From: Kitasatospora papulosa
GTDB taxonomy: Bacteria > Actinomycetota > Actinomycetes > Streptomycetales > Streptomycetaceae
Direction of reading: 5' to 3'
Length of the DNA: 64,000 nt
NCBI RefSeq assembly: GCF_000717245.1
Contig: NZ_JNYQ01000009.1
Span: 124,001 to 188,000, forward strand
Position 1 is the stretch's first letter. Each line of letters starts with the position of its first letter. The position numbers were made by a program, and so were the translations under genes. The notes under the pieces are model-generated. The model searched no databases. It was not told where the DNA came from and saw only the letters and a program-made list of their open reading frames with translations. Below, piece after piece: positions 52,101-60,648 of this stretch.

Positions 52101-52778
52101 GTGGCGGACGGAAGCGGGGGCGGCCCGGGGGCGCCGGGACCGGCCTCCCTCAGCGCACGGGCGCGCGAGGCCGTCCTTCAGCGCATCGTCGACCGGCGGT
52201 ACGCGCAGGGCGCCCGCCTCGTCGAGCGTGAGGTCGCCGAGGAGCTCAGCATGTCCCGTGTGCCCGTGCGGGAGGCGCTTCGCGCACTGGTCGCGGAGGG
52301 CCTGCTGGAACTGCTCCCCCACAGCGGCGTCCGCGTCCGGCGCCTCGAGCACGCCGATGTCGAGCACCTCTACGAGGTCTGGGAGCCCTTGGCGGTCCAG
52401 GCGTCCCGGCTCGCGGCACGTGCCGCGGCGGCGGGTGACACCCGTGGACCGGCCGGCCTGCGGGCCACGCTCCGTCAGGCCGAGTCGGCCGCCGCGTCGG
52501 ACGAGGGGACGCGTGAGGTGGCCGCCCACACGGCCTTCCACGAGGGGGTCGTGGCGATGTCGGGCAACCCCCTGCTCGTACGCACCATGGAGCAGCTGAG
52601 CTGGCAGCTCCGGCTGCTCTTCGGCATGCGCGAGGAACCCGCGCACATGCGGGCCCAGCACGCGGAGATGTACCGGCACATCTGCGCCGGCGACGCGGAG
52701 GCCGCTGCGGCCAGCACGCTGCTGCACGTGCGCGACAGCAGGGCGGTCGCCCTGCGTTCGCTGTTCGGTGACACCTGA
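52101..52778 (+). CDS. GntR family regulator, FCD subfamily
   Basis: This 225-residue regulator has a winged helix-turn-helix (about 15-75; YAQGARLVEREVAEELSMSR and VPVREALRALVAEGLLEL) and a helical FCD effector domain (about 95-215) with the metal-binding Asp/His pattern of the subfamily (HTAFHEGVVAMSGN and HAEMYRHICAGD). FCD regulators usually sense carboxylate or sugar-acid metabolites. The GTG at 52101 gives a normal start. The two GGTATAC sites downstream suggest that it controls the amidohydrolase genes. Confidence 0.9.
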   Translation: MADGSGGGPGAPGPASLSARAREAVLQRIVDRRYAQGARLVEREVAEELSMSRVPVREALRALVAEGLLELLPHSGVRVRRLEHADVEHLYEVWEPLAVQASRLAARAAAAGDTRGPAGLRATLRQAESAAASDEGTREVAAHTAFHEGVVAMSGNPLLVRTMEQLSWQLRLLFGMREEPAHMRAQHAEMYRHICAGDAEAAAASTLLHVRDSRAVALRSLFGDT

Positions 52779-52822
52779 GCGGGACCGGAGGAGGCTTCCG
52801 GCACCTCGGTACGCCACATCTC

Positions 52823-52830
52823 GGTATACC
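52823..52830. promoter_or_regulatory. GntR-type operator half of a pair, site 1
   Basis: GGTATACC is a perfect 8-base palindrome inside CTCGGTATACCAAACC, 45 bases after the GntR stop. It shares GGTATACnAA with site 2 about 106 bases further on. GntR-FCD proteins commonly bind short palindromes of this kind. Confidence 0.5.
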
Positions 52831-52908
52831 AAACCGATCCGACCATGACCCCGACCGTCGAACCACCTGCCGATACCGGCGCAATTGCCCTGCCCGACGA
52901 CGCGATCC

Positions 52909-52937
52909 TTGATCATCGTCCGAGCCTTGGTATACAA
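52909..52937 (+). promoter_or_regulatory. Promoter and overlapping operator site 2 for the amidohydrolases
   Basis: TTGATC (52909-52914) and TATACA (52931-52936) are 16 bases apart. The -10 lies inside TTGGTATACAA (52927-52937), a near-palindrome sharing GGTATAC with site 1. A regulator bound here would cover the -10. The amidohydrolase ATG follows at 52978 after AAGGAG. Confidence 0.55.
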
Positions 52938-52977
52938 ACTGGGAGAGTCACCGGCCCCCTCCCCCCAAGGAGCCCTC

Positions 52978-54273
52978 ATGTGCGTCGAAGCCCTCCCCCC
53001 GCCGTCCGGCAAGTTGACCCGCCGCGGAATCCTGGCCGGCGCGGCCGCGCTGGCCGGGACCGTGGCCGCGGCCGCTCCGGCGGTGTCCGCGGACCGTGAC
53101 ACGACGTCGGTCCCGGCCCGGTCCGCCCCGGGTGCCACGGCGCGAGGCGCCGGCCTCGTGATCCGCGGCGGCACCCTGCTCGACCCGGCGACCGGCGAGG
53201 TCACCGAGAACGCCGTCGTCGTCATACGGGACGGCACGGTGCGCGCGGCGGGCCCGCGGGGCTCCGTGGCCGTGCCGGAGGGTGCCCAGGTCCTGGAGGC
53301 GCACGGACGGTGGATCCTGCCCGGCCTGGTCGACGCGCACATCCACCTGAGCACGGCCGCCGAGGCCCGTACCGCCGTCCGCCAGGGGGCGACCAGCGCG
53401 CGCAGCGGATCGACGTCGTTCTACCAGGACATCGCCGTGCGCGAACTCGCCCGGCACAGCCCGGATCTCGCCCCCAGGCTGACCGCCGCGGGCGTCTTCG
53501 TCACCCCGGACCTCGGTGAGACCGTGCTCGCCGACCCCGATCTCACCCCGCTCGCACGGCTGAAGGACAGCGTCCGCTCGGCCGAGGCGCTGCGCCGTGT
53601 GGTCGAGGTGAACGTCGCGCGGGGTGCGGACGTGATCAAGACGCGGGTCAACGAGCGCGCCGGGCTGCCCGAGCAGGACCCGCTCGCCCAGGTGTACTCG
53701 CACGAGCAGCTCTCCGAGATCGTCACCGCGGCCCGGCGGCGGGGCAAGGGCGTGCTCTGCCACAGCTACAGCGAGCAGGGGTGCCACGACGCCGTCACCG
53801 CCGGCATCCGCTCACTGGAGCACGGCGCGTTCGTCGGGGAGCGCACCCTGGCCGAGATGCGCCGCAGGGGCACGTACTTCACGCCCACACTCACCGCCAT
53901 CGCCGGCCTGGCGGAGTCCTCGGACCCGGTCCTCGCGGAGCGGGGGCGCACCTACCTGCCGGTCCTGAAGCGCGCGGTCCTCGCGGCACACGAGCGCGGC
54001 GTGCCGCTCGCCGCGGGCACCGACTCCTCCGGCGGTACGGTTCGTCCGATCGGCCGGGAGGTGGAGCTGATGCGCGCGGCCGGGCTGCCCGCACTCGACG
54101 CGATCCGCACCGCCACGACCGGCGCGGCCCGCCTCCTCGGGCTGGAGCGCACGGTGGGCCGTCTCGCCCGCGGGTTCGCGGGCGACGCGATCCTCCTCGA
54201 CGGGGACCCGCTGGCCGACGTCGCCGTCCTCACGCGGCCCGTACGGGTGGTCAGGGCCGGCATCGCCCTCTGA
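52978..54273 (+). CDS. Tat-exported amidohydrolase (imidazolonepropionase/prolidase-like)
   Basis: This 431-residue protein has a twin-arginine signal (LTRRGILAGAAALAG, about residues 15-29) and then an amidohydrolase-superfamily fold: the beta-sandwich GLVIRGGTLLDPATGEV, the metal motif VDAHIHLS near residue 118, GVLCHSYSEQG near 257, SLEHGAF near 278 and the final metal Asp in AAGTDSSGG near 344. The carboxylated Lys is probably in DVIKTRVNE. The family hydrolyses cyclic amides, amino-acid amides or carbamates. Export of such an enzyme is uncommon. The ATG has AAGGAG five bases upstream. Regulation by the FCD-GntR protein is inferred. Confidence 0.87.
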   Translation: MCVEALPPPSGKLTRRGILAGAAALAGTVAAAAPAVSADRDTTSVPARSAPGATARGAGLVIRGGTLLDPATGEVTENAVVVIRDGTVRAAGPRGSVAVPEGAQVLEAHGRWILPGLVDAHIHLSTAAEARTAVRQGATSARSGSTSFYQDIAVRELARHSPDLAPRLTAAGVFVTPDLGETVLADPDLTPLARLKDSVRSAEALRRVVEVNVARGADVIKTRVNERAGLPEQDPLAQVYSHEQLSEIVTAARRRGKGVLCHSYSEQGCHDAVTAGIRSLEHGAFVGERTLAEMRRRGTYFTPTLTAIAGLAESSDPVLAERGRTYLPVLKRAVLAAHERGVPLAAGTDSSGGTVRPIGREVELMRAAGLPALDAIRTATTGAARLLGLERTVGRLARGFAGDAILLDGDPLADVAVLTRPVRVVRAGIAL

Positions 54274-54360
54274 ACCGCAGGCCCCGCACGGCCCGTCCAG
54301 GCCACGCACCGCCCGTCCGCACCTCCTCCCCCACCGCGCCGACCCGCAGCAGGAGCTCCC

Positions 54361-55725
54361 ATGCAGCCGTCATCGCCCTCTCCCTCCGCCTTCTCCCGGC
54401 GCTCCGTACTGGCGGGCGCCGCTGCCATCGCCGGCACCACGGCCGCCGTGGCGCCGGCCCCCCGGGCGGAGGCCGCACCGGACGCGCCCCCGCCGGCCTC
54501 GTCCGGCGAGGCGCGGCGGCACACCGGGACCGTCGTCTTCCGCGACGTACGCCTGCTCGGCGCCCGGGACGCCACGGACCTCGTGGTCGTCGACGGCCGG
54601 GTGTCGCGCGGCCCGGCACCGCGCGGCGCGAAGGTCGTCCAGGGCGGCGGCAGGATCGCGCTGCCGTCCCTGGTGGACGCGCACATCCACCCCGACAAGA
54701 CGACCTGGGGCGGGTCGTGGGTCTCGCGCCGCCCCGCGAGCGGCATCGCCGACTACGTCGCCCAGGACGTGGACCTGTTCCACGGGCAGCGCCGGTCCGT
54801 CGCGGAACGCGCCTACGGCCTGATGAGCCACTCCGTCACGCGCGGCACCCGGGCGATGCGCGCCCACGCCGACGTGGCCCCGGCCTACGGCCTGGCCGGG
54901 GTGGAGGGCGTGGCGGAAGCGAGGAAGCGGCTCCGTCACGCCCTGGACGTCCAGATCGTGGCCTTCCCGCAGCACGGCGTCGTCCGCACGCCCGGTACCG
55001 CCGAGCTCCTGGAGGAGGCCGCGCGCAGCGGTGCCGTCGACATGATCGGCGGGATCGACCCGGGAGGTTTCGACCAGGCACCGGAGGAACAGCTGGACCT
55101 CGTCTTCGGGATCGCGGAGCGGCACGGCATCGGCGTGGACATCCACCTGCACGACCGGGGAGCGAAGGGAATCGACGCGATGCGCGGCATCATCGACCGC
55201 ACCCGCGCCCTCTCGCTGCACGGCAAGGTCACAGTCAGCCACGTCTTCTGCCTGCCCGGCCTGGAGGACGGCGAACTCGACTCCGTGGCGGCCGACCTGG
55301 CCGCTCTGGACATCGCGCTCACCACGGTGGCGCCGTCCGACTCGCTGGTGCTGCCGATCGCGCGGCTGCGCGAGCACGGCGTACGGGTCGGGCTCGGCTC
55401 CGACGGGGTACGCGACTCCTGGAGCCCGTTCGGGAACGCCGACATGCTGCACCGCGCGCATCTGCTCGGATGGGTCACGGACGTCCGCCTCGACGAGGAG
55501 CTGACGGACTGCTACCGGGTCGCGGCCCACGGGGGCGCGGACGTCATGGGGCTCCCGCACGCGGACCTCCGGCCCGGCGCCCCGGCGGACTTCGTCCTCG
55601 TACGGGGCGAATGCCTGCCCCAGGTCGTCGTCGACATGCCGGGCCGTGACCTGGTCGTGCACGGGGGAATCGTCGTCGCGCGGGACGGGGAGTTCACCGC
55701 CGGGGACGGCCGCCCCGGCAGGTAG
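54361..55725 (+). CDS. Tat-exported amidohydrolase (cytosine deaminase-like)
   Basis: This 454-residue protein has a twin-arginine signal (FSRRSVLAGAAAIAG, about 11-25) and an amidohydrolase fold of the cytosine/isocytosine deaminase group: VDAHIHPDKT near residue 102, the metal His in VDIHLHDRG near 260, the His in VTVSHVFCLPG near 288 and the metal Asp in LGSDGVRDSWSPFGNADML near 347. These fit deaminases that use a single zinc or iron. It lies 87 bases after the first amidohydrolase and shares its signal style, so both enzymes probably act on one compound outside the membrane. Confidence 0.88.
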   Translation: MQPSSPSPSAFSRRSVLAGAAAIAGTTAAVAPAPRAEAAPDAPPPASSGEARRHTGTVVFRDVRLLGARDATDLVVVDGRVSRGPAPRGAKVVQGGGRIALPSLVDAHIHPDKTTWGGSWVSRRPASGIADYVAQDVDLFHGQRRSVAERAYGLMSHSVTRGTRAMRAHADVAPAYGLAGVEGVAEARKRLRHALDVQIVAFPQHGVVRTPGTAELLEEAARSGAVDMIGGIDPGGFDQAPEEQLDLVFGIAERHGIGVDIHLHDRGAKGIDAMRGIIDRTRALSLHGKVTVSHVFCLPGLEDGELDSVAADLAALDIALTTVAPSDSLVLPIARLREHGVRVGLGSDGVRDSWSPFGNADMLHRAHLLGWVTDVRLDEELTDCYRVAAHGGADVMGLPHADLRPGAPADFVLVRGECLPQVVVDMPGRDLVVHGGIVVARDGEFTAGDGRPGR

Positions 55726-55772
55726 CCGCGCGCGGCGCACGGTCGACCGGGCGCGTCCGGTCCCGAGTCGGC

Positions 55773-55805
55773 CGACGGCCCTCCGCCCCGTGCGGAGGGC
55801 CGTCG
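55773..55805 (+). terminator. Terminator-like hairpin after the amidohydrolase operon
   Basis: A perfect 14-base-pair GC-rich stem (55773-55786 with 55792-55805) with a 5-base loop lies 47 bases after the stop codon. There is no T-tract, as usual in this genus. Confidence 0.75.
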
Positions 55806-55871
55806 CCGTGTCACGAGCCGCCCCGGACACGCGGGGCCGCGACGCCGGAGTGGTCCGGGTCACAGAGAACG

Positions 55872-55906
55872 CCTGACCGATCGGTCAGGGCTGACCGATC
55901 GGTCAG
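55872..55906. promoter_or_regulatory. Two tandem perfect palindromes, TetR operator
   Basis: CCTGACCGATCGGTCAGG (55872-55889) and CTGACCGATCGGTCAG (55891-55906) share the same 16-base core and have centres 18 bases apart. TACGGT (55908-55913) just after them is a likely -10 box. The predicted transcript start falls on the ATG at 55920. This is a classic TetR autoregulation site. Confidence 0.85.
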
Positions 55907-55919
55907 CTACGGTTGACCC

Positions 55920-56468
55920 ATGCCACGTCCGCCCTCCGCGATGCGTCGTCAGATCCTGGACCGCGCACTGCGCCTGTTCGCCGAGCACGGGTTCAAGGGG
56001 ACCTCACTGCACGACATCGCAGTCGAGGCCCGCTGCTCCAAGGCGTCCCTGCTCTACCACTTCGCCGGCAAGGACGCGATCCTCGCCGAGTTGCTGACAC
56101 CGCCGGCCGAGAGCCTGACAGCCCTGAGCGGGGAACTGGCGGTTCTGGACGGCGACCGGGCCGTCGAGCCGGCCGTCACGGGCTTCATCGGTCTCGCGCT
56201 GCGCTTCCACCTGGAAGTCAAGATCATCTTTGCCGAGCTGCCCGACATGCTCAACCACCCCGTGCTGGCCGTCATCCCCCAGGCCGTCGACCAGCTCGCG
56301 GACGCGCTGGCGGGCCGTTCCCAGGAGCCGCGGGCCCGTGTGCGGGCGCAGATGGTGATCGGCGGCGTGGCGGTCACGGTCGCCTCCGACGTGGAGGTCG
56401 AACCCGACACGATGCGTACGGAATTGGTCCAGGGAGCGCTGAGAACCCTCGGGCGTCCGACCAGCTGA
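55920..56468 (+). CDS. TetR family transcriptional regulator, probably leaderless
   Basis: This 182-residue regulator has the TetR helix-turn-helix near residues 10-55 (RRQILDRALRLFAEHGFKGT, then SLHDIAVEARCSKASLLYHF, with K in the following AGKDAIL). The helical ligand domain fills the rest. The ATG at 55920 lies seven bases after the likely -10, without a ribosome site, so the message is probably leaderless. It ends 40 bases before the MmpL gene and should repress both genes through the tandem palindromes. Confidence 0.92.
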   Translation: MPRPPSAMRRQILDRALRLFAEHGFKGTSLHDIAVEARCSKASLLYHFAGKDAILAELLTPPAESLTALSGELAVLDGDRAVEPAVTGFIGLALRFHLEVKIIFAELPDMLNHPVLAVIPQAVDQLADALAGRSQEPRARVRAQMVIGGVAVTVASDVEVEPDTMRTELVQGALRTLGRPTS

Positions 56469-56508
56469 CAGAAGTCGTCCAGACCGAAGAGAAAGACGCC
56501 TCTTTCGC

Positions 56509-58680
56509 ATGGCAATCCTGCTGTACCGGCTCGGCCGGCTGTCCTTCCGGCGCCGAGGGCGTGTCCTCGCCCTCTGGCTTCTGCTGCTCGCACTGCTCGG
56601 AGGGGGCGCAGCCGCCTTCATCGGGCCCACCACCAGCAAGTTCTCCATACCCGGCACCGAGTCGCAGAAGGCCCTGGACTCGCTCGCCCGCGAGTTCCCG
56701 CAGGCGAGCGGCGCGACGGGGAGCATCGTCGTCGCGGCGCCCGAGGGCGCGAAGCTCACGCCCCAGGCCGTGGCTCCCGTGACCGAGGAGGCCTCGAAGG
56801 TCCCGGGTGTCCTCGCGGCCGTCGACCCCTTCGCGTCCAAGGCCGTCTCGCGGGACGGCCGTTACGCCCTCGTCCAGGTGCAGTTCGAGTCGGGTGTCGA
56901 CGGCATCACCGACAGCCAGCGGGAGGCGTTCTCGAAGGCCGGCGAGTCCGTCCCGGATCTGCGCGTCGAACACGGCGGCGAGATCATGCGGGGCGTCCCC
57001 GAGGTCGGCTCGACCGAGATCATCGGGGTCGCCGTCGCGGCCCTCGTCCTGGTCCTGACCTTCGGCTCCCTCGTGGCCGCGGGCATGACCCTGCTGAACG
57101 CCCTGGTCGGCGTGGCGGCCGGCATGGCCGGCCTGTTCGCCCTGAGCAGCACGGTGGAACTGACCAGCACGGCGCCCATCCTGGCGCTCATGCTGGGCCT
57201 GGCCGTCGGCATCGACTACGCGCTGTTCATCATGTCCCGCTATCGCCACTACCTCGCCGAGGGCATGGACGGCGAGGAGGCGGCGGGCCGGGCGGCCGGC
57301 ACCGCGGGTTCGGCCGTCGTCTTCGCGGGTGCCACCGTCGTCATCGCGCTGGCCGGGCTCACGGTCGCCGGTGTCCCCTTCCTGACGGTGATGGGCCTGG
57401 CCGCCGCGGCGACCGTCGCGCTCGCCGTGCTGGTGTCGCTCACCCTGCTGCCGGCGGTGCTCGGCTTCGCGGGCGAACGCGTCCTGCCCCGCAAGCTCCG
57501 TGCGAAGGACCGGGCACGGACCCAGGCTCCCGCCCCCGCCGAGGCGGGCTTCGGCTTCCGCTGGGGCCGGATCGTGGCGCGGCTGCGCGTCCCCGTCCTC
57601 GTCCTCGGGGTGGCCGGCCTGGGCGCCCTCGCACTGCCGGTGCAGGACATGCGTCTCGCGCTGCCCGACGCGAGCACCGAGGCGGTCGGTTCCCCCAACC
57701 GCGAGGCCTACGACCTGACCACCGAGGGCTTCGGCGAGGGCTTCAACGGCAGGCTGGTCGCCGTCGTGGCCGGCGACAGCGCGAAGGCGACGGCCTCGGC
57801 GGCCGAGGAGACCGCGACGATCATCGGCGGGACCGACGGGGTGCTGGCCGTGGCCGCCCCGCAGATGAACGAGGCGGGCACGACCGCCCTCCTCGCCGTC
57901 ATCCCCGAGACCGGGCCCACCGACGCCACGACCGAGGACACCGTCAACGAGATCCGTGACCGGGTGAAGGGCGTCGAGGGTGTGGCGATCTCGCTGACCG
58001 GCGCCACCGCGGTCGGCATCGACGTCTCCGAGAAGCTCGCCGGCGCCCTGCCGGTCTACCTGCTGCTGGTGGTCGGACTGTCGGTCCTGCTGCTGATGCT
58101 GGTCTTCCGGTCGGTCCTCGTCCCCCTCAAGGCGGCGCTGGGCTTCCTGCTGACCATCGGCGCGACGTTCGGGATCACCGTCGCCATCTTCCAGGAGGGC
58201 CATCTCGCCTCATGGGTCGGCCTCGACACGTCGGGACCGCTGGTCAGCTTCCTGCCCATCCTCCTGATCGGCATCCTCTTCGGGCTGGCCATGGACTACG
58301 AGGTCTTCCTCGTCTCCCGTATGCGGGAGGACTTCGTGCACGGCGCCGACGCCCGGGAGTCCGTCGTCAGCGGTGTCGGCCACAACGCCCGTGTGGTGAC
58401 CGCCGCCGCGGTGATCATGACCGCCGTCTTCGGCGGCTTCGTGTTCATGCCCGACCCGATCATCAAGTCCATCGGGTTCGCCCTGGCGATCGGCGTCCTC
58501 ATCGACGCCTTCGTCGTCCGCATGGCGATCGTTCCGGCGGTCATGCACCTCCTGGGACGCTCCGCCTGGTGGCTCCCGCGCCCGGTCGACCGGATCCTGC
58601 CCGACCTCGACATCGAGGGCGAGCGGCTGCAGCGCGAGATCCCGGTGCAGCGTGAGCCGGCGGAGCTCGTCAAGACCTGA
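56509..58680 (+). CDS. MmpL/RND family membrane transporter
   Basis: This 723-residue protein has two MMPL repeats, each with a leading membrane helix, an extracytoplasmic loop and a block of five helices. Family motifs are LMLGLAVGIDYALFIMSRYRH in two parts near residue 228 and GILFGLAMDYEVFLVSRMREDFVHG in two parts near 590. The conserved Asp and Tyr of both GxxxDYxxF segments would carry protons. Such proteins export lipids or lipophilic compounds in actinobacteria. TetR control points to efflux of a toxic or signalling compound. A GAAGAG-like site lies before the ATG. Confidence 0.93.
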   Translation: MAILLYRLGRLSFRRRGRVLALWLLLLALLGGGAAAFIGPTTSKFSIPGTESQKALDSLAREFPQASGATGSIVVAAPEGAKLTPQAVAPVTEEASKVPGVLAAVDPFASKAVSRDGRYALVQVQFESGVDGITDSQREAFSKAGESVPDLRVEHGGEIMRGVPEVGSTEIIGVAVAALVLVLTFGSLVAAGMTLLNALVGVAAGMAGLFALSSTVELTSTAPILALMLGLAVGIDYALFIMSRYRHYLAEGMDGEEAAGRAAGTAGSAVVFAGATVVIALAGLTVAGVPFLTVMGLAAAATVALAVLVSLTLLPAVLGFAGERVLPRKLRAKDRARTQAPAPAEAGFGFRWGRIVARLRVPVLVLGVAGLGALALPVQDMRLALPDASTEAVGSPNREAYDLTTEGFGEGFNGRLVAVVAGDSAKATASAAEETATIIGGTDGVLAVAAPQMNEAGTTALLAVIPETGPTDATTEDTVNEIRDRVKGVEGVAISLTGATAVGIDVSEKLAGALPVYLLLVVGLSVLLLMLVFRSVLVPLKAALGFLLTIGATFGITVAIFQEGHLASWVGLDTSGPLVSFLPILLIGILFGLAMDYEVFLVSRMREDFVHGADARESVVSGVGHNARVVTAAAVIMTAVFGGFVFMPDPIIKSIGFALAIGVLIDAFVVRMAIVPAVMHLLGRSAWWLPRPVDRILPDLDIEGERLQREIPVQREPAELVKT

Positions 58681-58696
58681 TCACTCCGGTCGCCGG

Positions 58697-58752
58697 CACG
58701 GCGAAGCCCCCGGTCCACGTGCCTTCGCACGAGGCCCGGGGGCTTCGCCGTG
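58697..58752. terminator. Long bidirectional hairpin between mmpL and msrB
   Basis: A perfect 17-base-pair stem (58697-58713 with 58736-58752) encloses 22 bases that contain a further small hairpin (CGTGC cttc GCACG). It sits 17 bases after the transporter stop and 41 bases before the msrB stop on the other strand, so it can terminate both transcripts. Confidence 0.85.
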
Positions 58753-58792
58753 GTGGGACGCCCGCTCCTGGCGGAGAGCGCGTCCGGCCGCG

Positions 58793-59200
58793 TCAGCTCT
58801 CGTCCGGCGCCAGGGTCAGCGAGATGGAGTTGATGCAGTACCGCTGGTCCGTGGGCGTGGGGTAGCCCTCGCCCTCGAAGACGTGACCCAGGTGCGAGCC
58901 GCAGCGGGCGCAGCGCACCTCGGTGCGCGACATGCCGAGGCTGTCGTCCCGGAGCAGTTCGACCGCGTCGGTGTCCTTCGGGTCGTAGAAGGACGGCCAG
59001 CCGCAGTGCGACTCGAACTTGGTGTCGGAGCGGAACAGCTCCGCACCGCAGGCCCGGCAGGAGTAGACGCCCGCCGTCTTCGTATCCGTGTACTCACCCA
59101 CGAAAGCGGGCTCGGTGCCGGCCTTGCGCAGCACCGCGTACTCGGCGGGCGTCAGCTCGGCCCGCCATTGCTCGTCCGGCTTCTCGACGTCGTACGACAC
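58793..59200 (-). CDS. msrB: Peptide-methionine (R)-S-oxide reductase
   Basis: This 135-residue enzyme reduces methionine-R-sulfoxide in proteins. The zinc site is formed by CRAC and CARC; the catalytic Cys is in RYCINS near the C-terminus, and GHVFEGEG with its His is conserved. The length and the motif SHCGWPSFY are standard. The GTG at 59200 has GGGAG six bases upstream. It follows murC by ten bases on the same strand and is probably cotranscribed with it. Confidence 0.95.
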   Translation of the reverse strand: MSYDVEKPDEQWRAELTPAEYAVLRKAGTEPAFVGEYTDTKTAGVYSCRACGAELFRSDTKFESHCGWPSFYDPKDTDAVELLRDDSLGMSRTEVRCARCGSHLGHVFEGEGYPTPTDQRYCINSISLTLAPDES

Positions 59201-59210
59201 GGTGGCTCCC

Positions 59211-60605
59211 TCAGCTCGACAGGTGGTCCAGGATCTGCGGGCCGAGGTCGGTGACATCGCCCGCTCCCATGGTGAGAACCAGATCACCGGGCTTCGCCAT
59301 TCCCGCGACGGCCGCGGGGACGGCGGCCTTGTCGTGGACGGCCGTGACGTCGGCTCCCGCGGCCTTCGCGGCGTCGATGATCAGGGCGCTCGTGACGCCC
59401 GGGAGCGGGTCCTCCCTGGCCGGGTAGATGTCCAGGACCAGCGACGCGTCGGCGAGGGCGAGGGCCTGGCCCATCTCCGTGCCGAGCTCCTGGGTGCGGG
59501 AGAAGAGGTGGGGCTGGAAGACCACCAGCAGGCGGGACTCGCTCGCCGCGCCGCGCATGGCCTCCAGGTCGGCGGCCATCTCCGTGGGGTGGTGTGCGTA
59601 CGAGTCGATCACCTGGACGCCGGCCGCCTCGCCCTTGAGCTGGAGGCGGCGCTTGACCCCGGTGTACGTGCCGATGGCGGAGGCCAGATTGTGGGCGGGG
59701 ACACCGAGCGCGACACCGGCGGCGAGCGCGGCGACCGCGTTGTGCGCGTAGTGGCGGCCGGGCACGGAGACCGTGAAGGTGAGGAACTTGCCGTTGAGGA
59801 CGACCGTGACCTCGCTGGTCAGTCCGCGCGGGGTGACCTTGTGCACGCGGACGTCCGCGCCCTCGGACTCGCCGTAGGTGACGACCCTGACGGAGGAACG
59901 CTCGCGGACGCGCCGGGTCAGCTCGACGGCACCGGGCTGGTCGGCGGCGACGACCAGGGTGCCGCCCGGGACGACCTTGCCGACGAACGTCTCGAACGAC
60001 TCGTAGATCTCGTCCATCGACGCGTAGTTCGCGTGGTGGTCCAGCTCGACGTTGAGGACGATCGCGACCTCGGGGGCGTACTTCTGGAAGCTGCGGTCGC
60101 TCTCGTCGGCCTCGGCGACGAAGATGTCACCGTCGCCGTGCGTGGCGTTCGTTCCCGGGCCCTCCAGGTCGCCGCCGATGGCGTACGAGGGGTCGAGCGC
60201 GAGCTCCGACAGGGCCACCGCCAGCATCGACGTGGTGGTGGTCTTGCCGTGCGTCCCGGCGACCGCGATGGAGCGCAGGCCGTCCATCAGGGAGGCCAGC
60301 GCGTCGGAGCGGTGCACGACGGGGATGTCCAGCTCGGCGGCGCGGACCAGCTCGGGGTTGTCGGCGCGGATGGCGCTGGAGACGACCACCGAGGTCGCGT
60401 CGTCGGCCAGGTGCCCGGCGGCGTGCCCGATGTGCACGGTCGCGCCCAGGGCCCGCAGGGCGTCCGCGGTGGCGGACTCCCTGGCGTCGCTGCCCGCCAC
60501 CTTCGCGCCGCGCTGGGCCAGGATCTTCGCGATGCCCGACATTCCGGCGCCGCCGATGCCGATGAAGTGCGGCCGTTCCAGAGCGGCAGGAATACCGGGT
60601 GCCAT
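59211..60605 (-). CDS. murC: UDP-N-acetylmuramate--L-alanine ligase
   Basis: This 464-residue ligase adds L-alanine to UDP-MurNAc in peptidoglycan synthesis. The Rossmann-like start HFIGIGGAGMSGIAKIL, the P-loop VAGTHGKTTTT near residue 110, ADESDRSF near 165 and the C-terminal SYAHHPTEMA near 335 are all present, and the length is standard. The ATG at 60605 follows GGGAGAG. The gene stands away from the main cell-wall cluster, paired with msrB; streptomycetes often have it in this setting. Confidence 0.95.
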   Translation of the reverse strand: MAPGIPAALERPHFIGIGGAGMSGIAKILAQRGAKVAGSDARESATADALRALGATVHIGHAAGHLADDATSVVVSSAIRADNPELVRAAELDIPVVHRSDALASLMDGLRSIAVAGTHGKTTTTSMLAVALSELALDPSYAIGGDLEGPGTNATHGDGDIFVAEADESDRSFQKYAPEVAIVLNVELDHHANYASMDEIYESFETFVGKVVPGGTLVVAADQPGAVELTRRVRERSSVRVVTYGESEGADVRVHKVTPRGLTSEVTVVLNGKFLTFTVSVPGRHYAHNAVAALAAGVALGVPAHNLASAIGTYTGVKRRLQLKGEAAGVQVIDSYAHHPTEMAADLEAMRGAASESRLLVVFQPHLFSRTQELGTEMGQALALADASLVLDIYPAREDPLPGVTSALIIDAAKAAGADVTAVHDKAAVPAAVAGMAKPGDLVLTMGAGDVTDLGPQILDHLSS

Positions 60606-60648
60606 ACGTGTCTCTCCCGAGGTGTGACGTGGGTCGGTCCGCCCCAGC

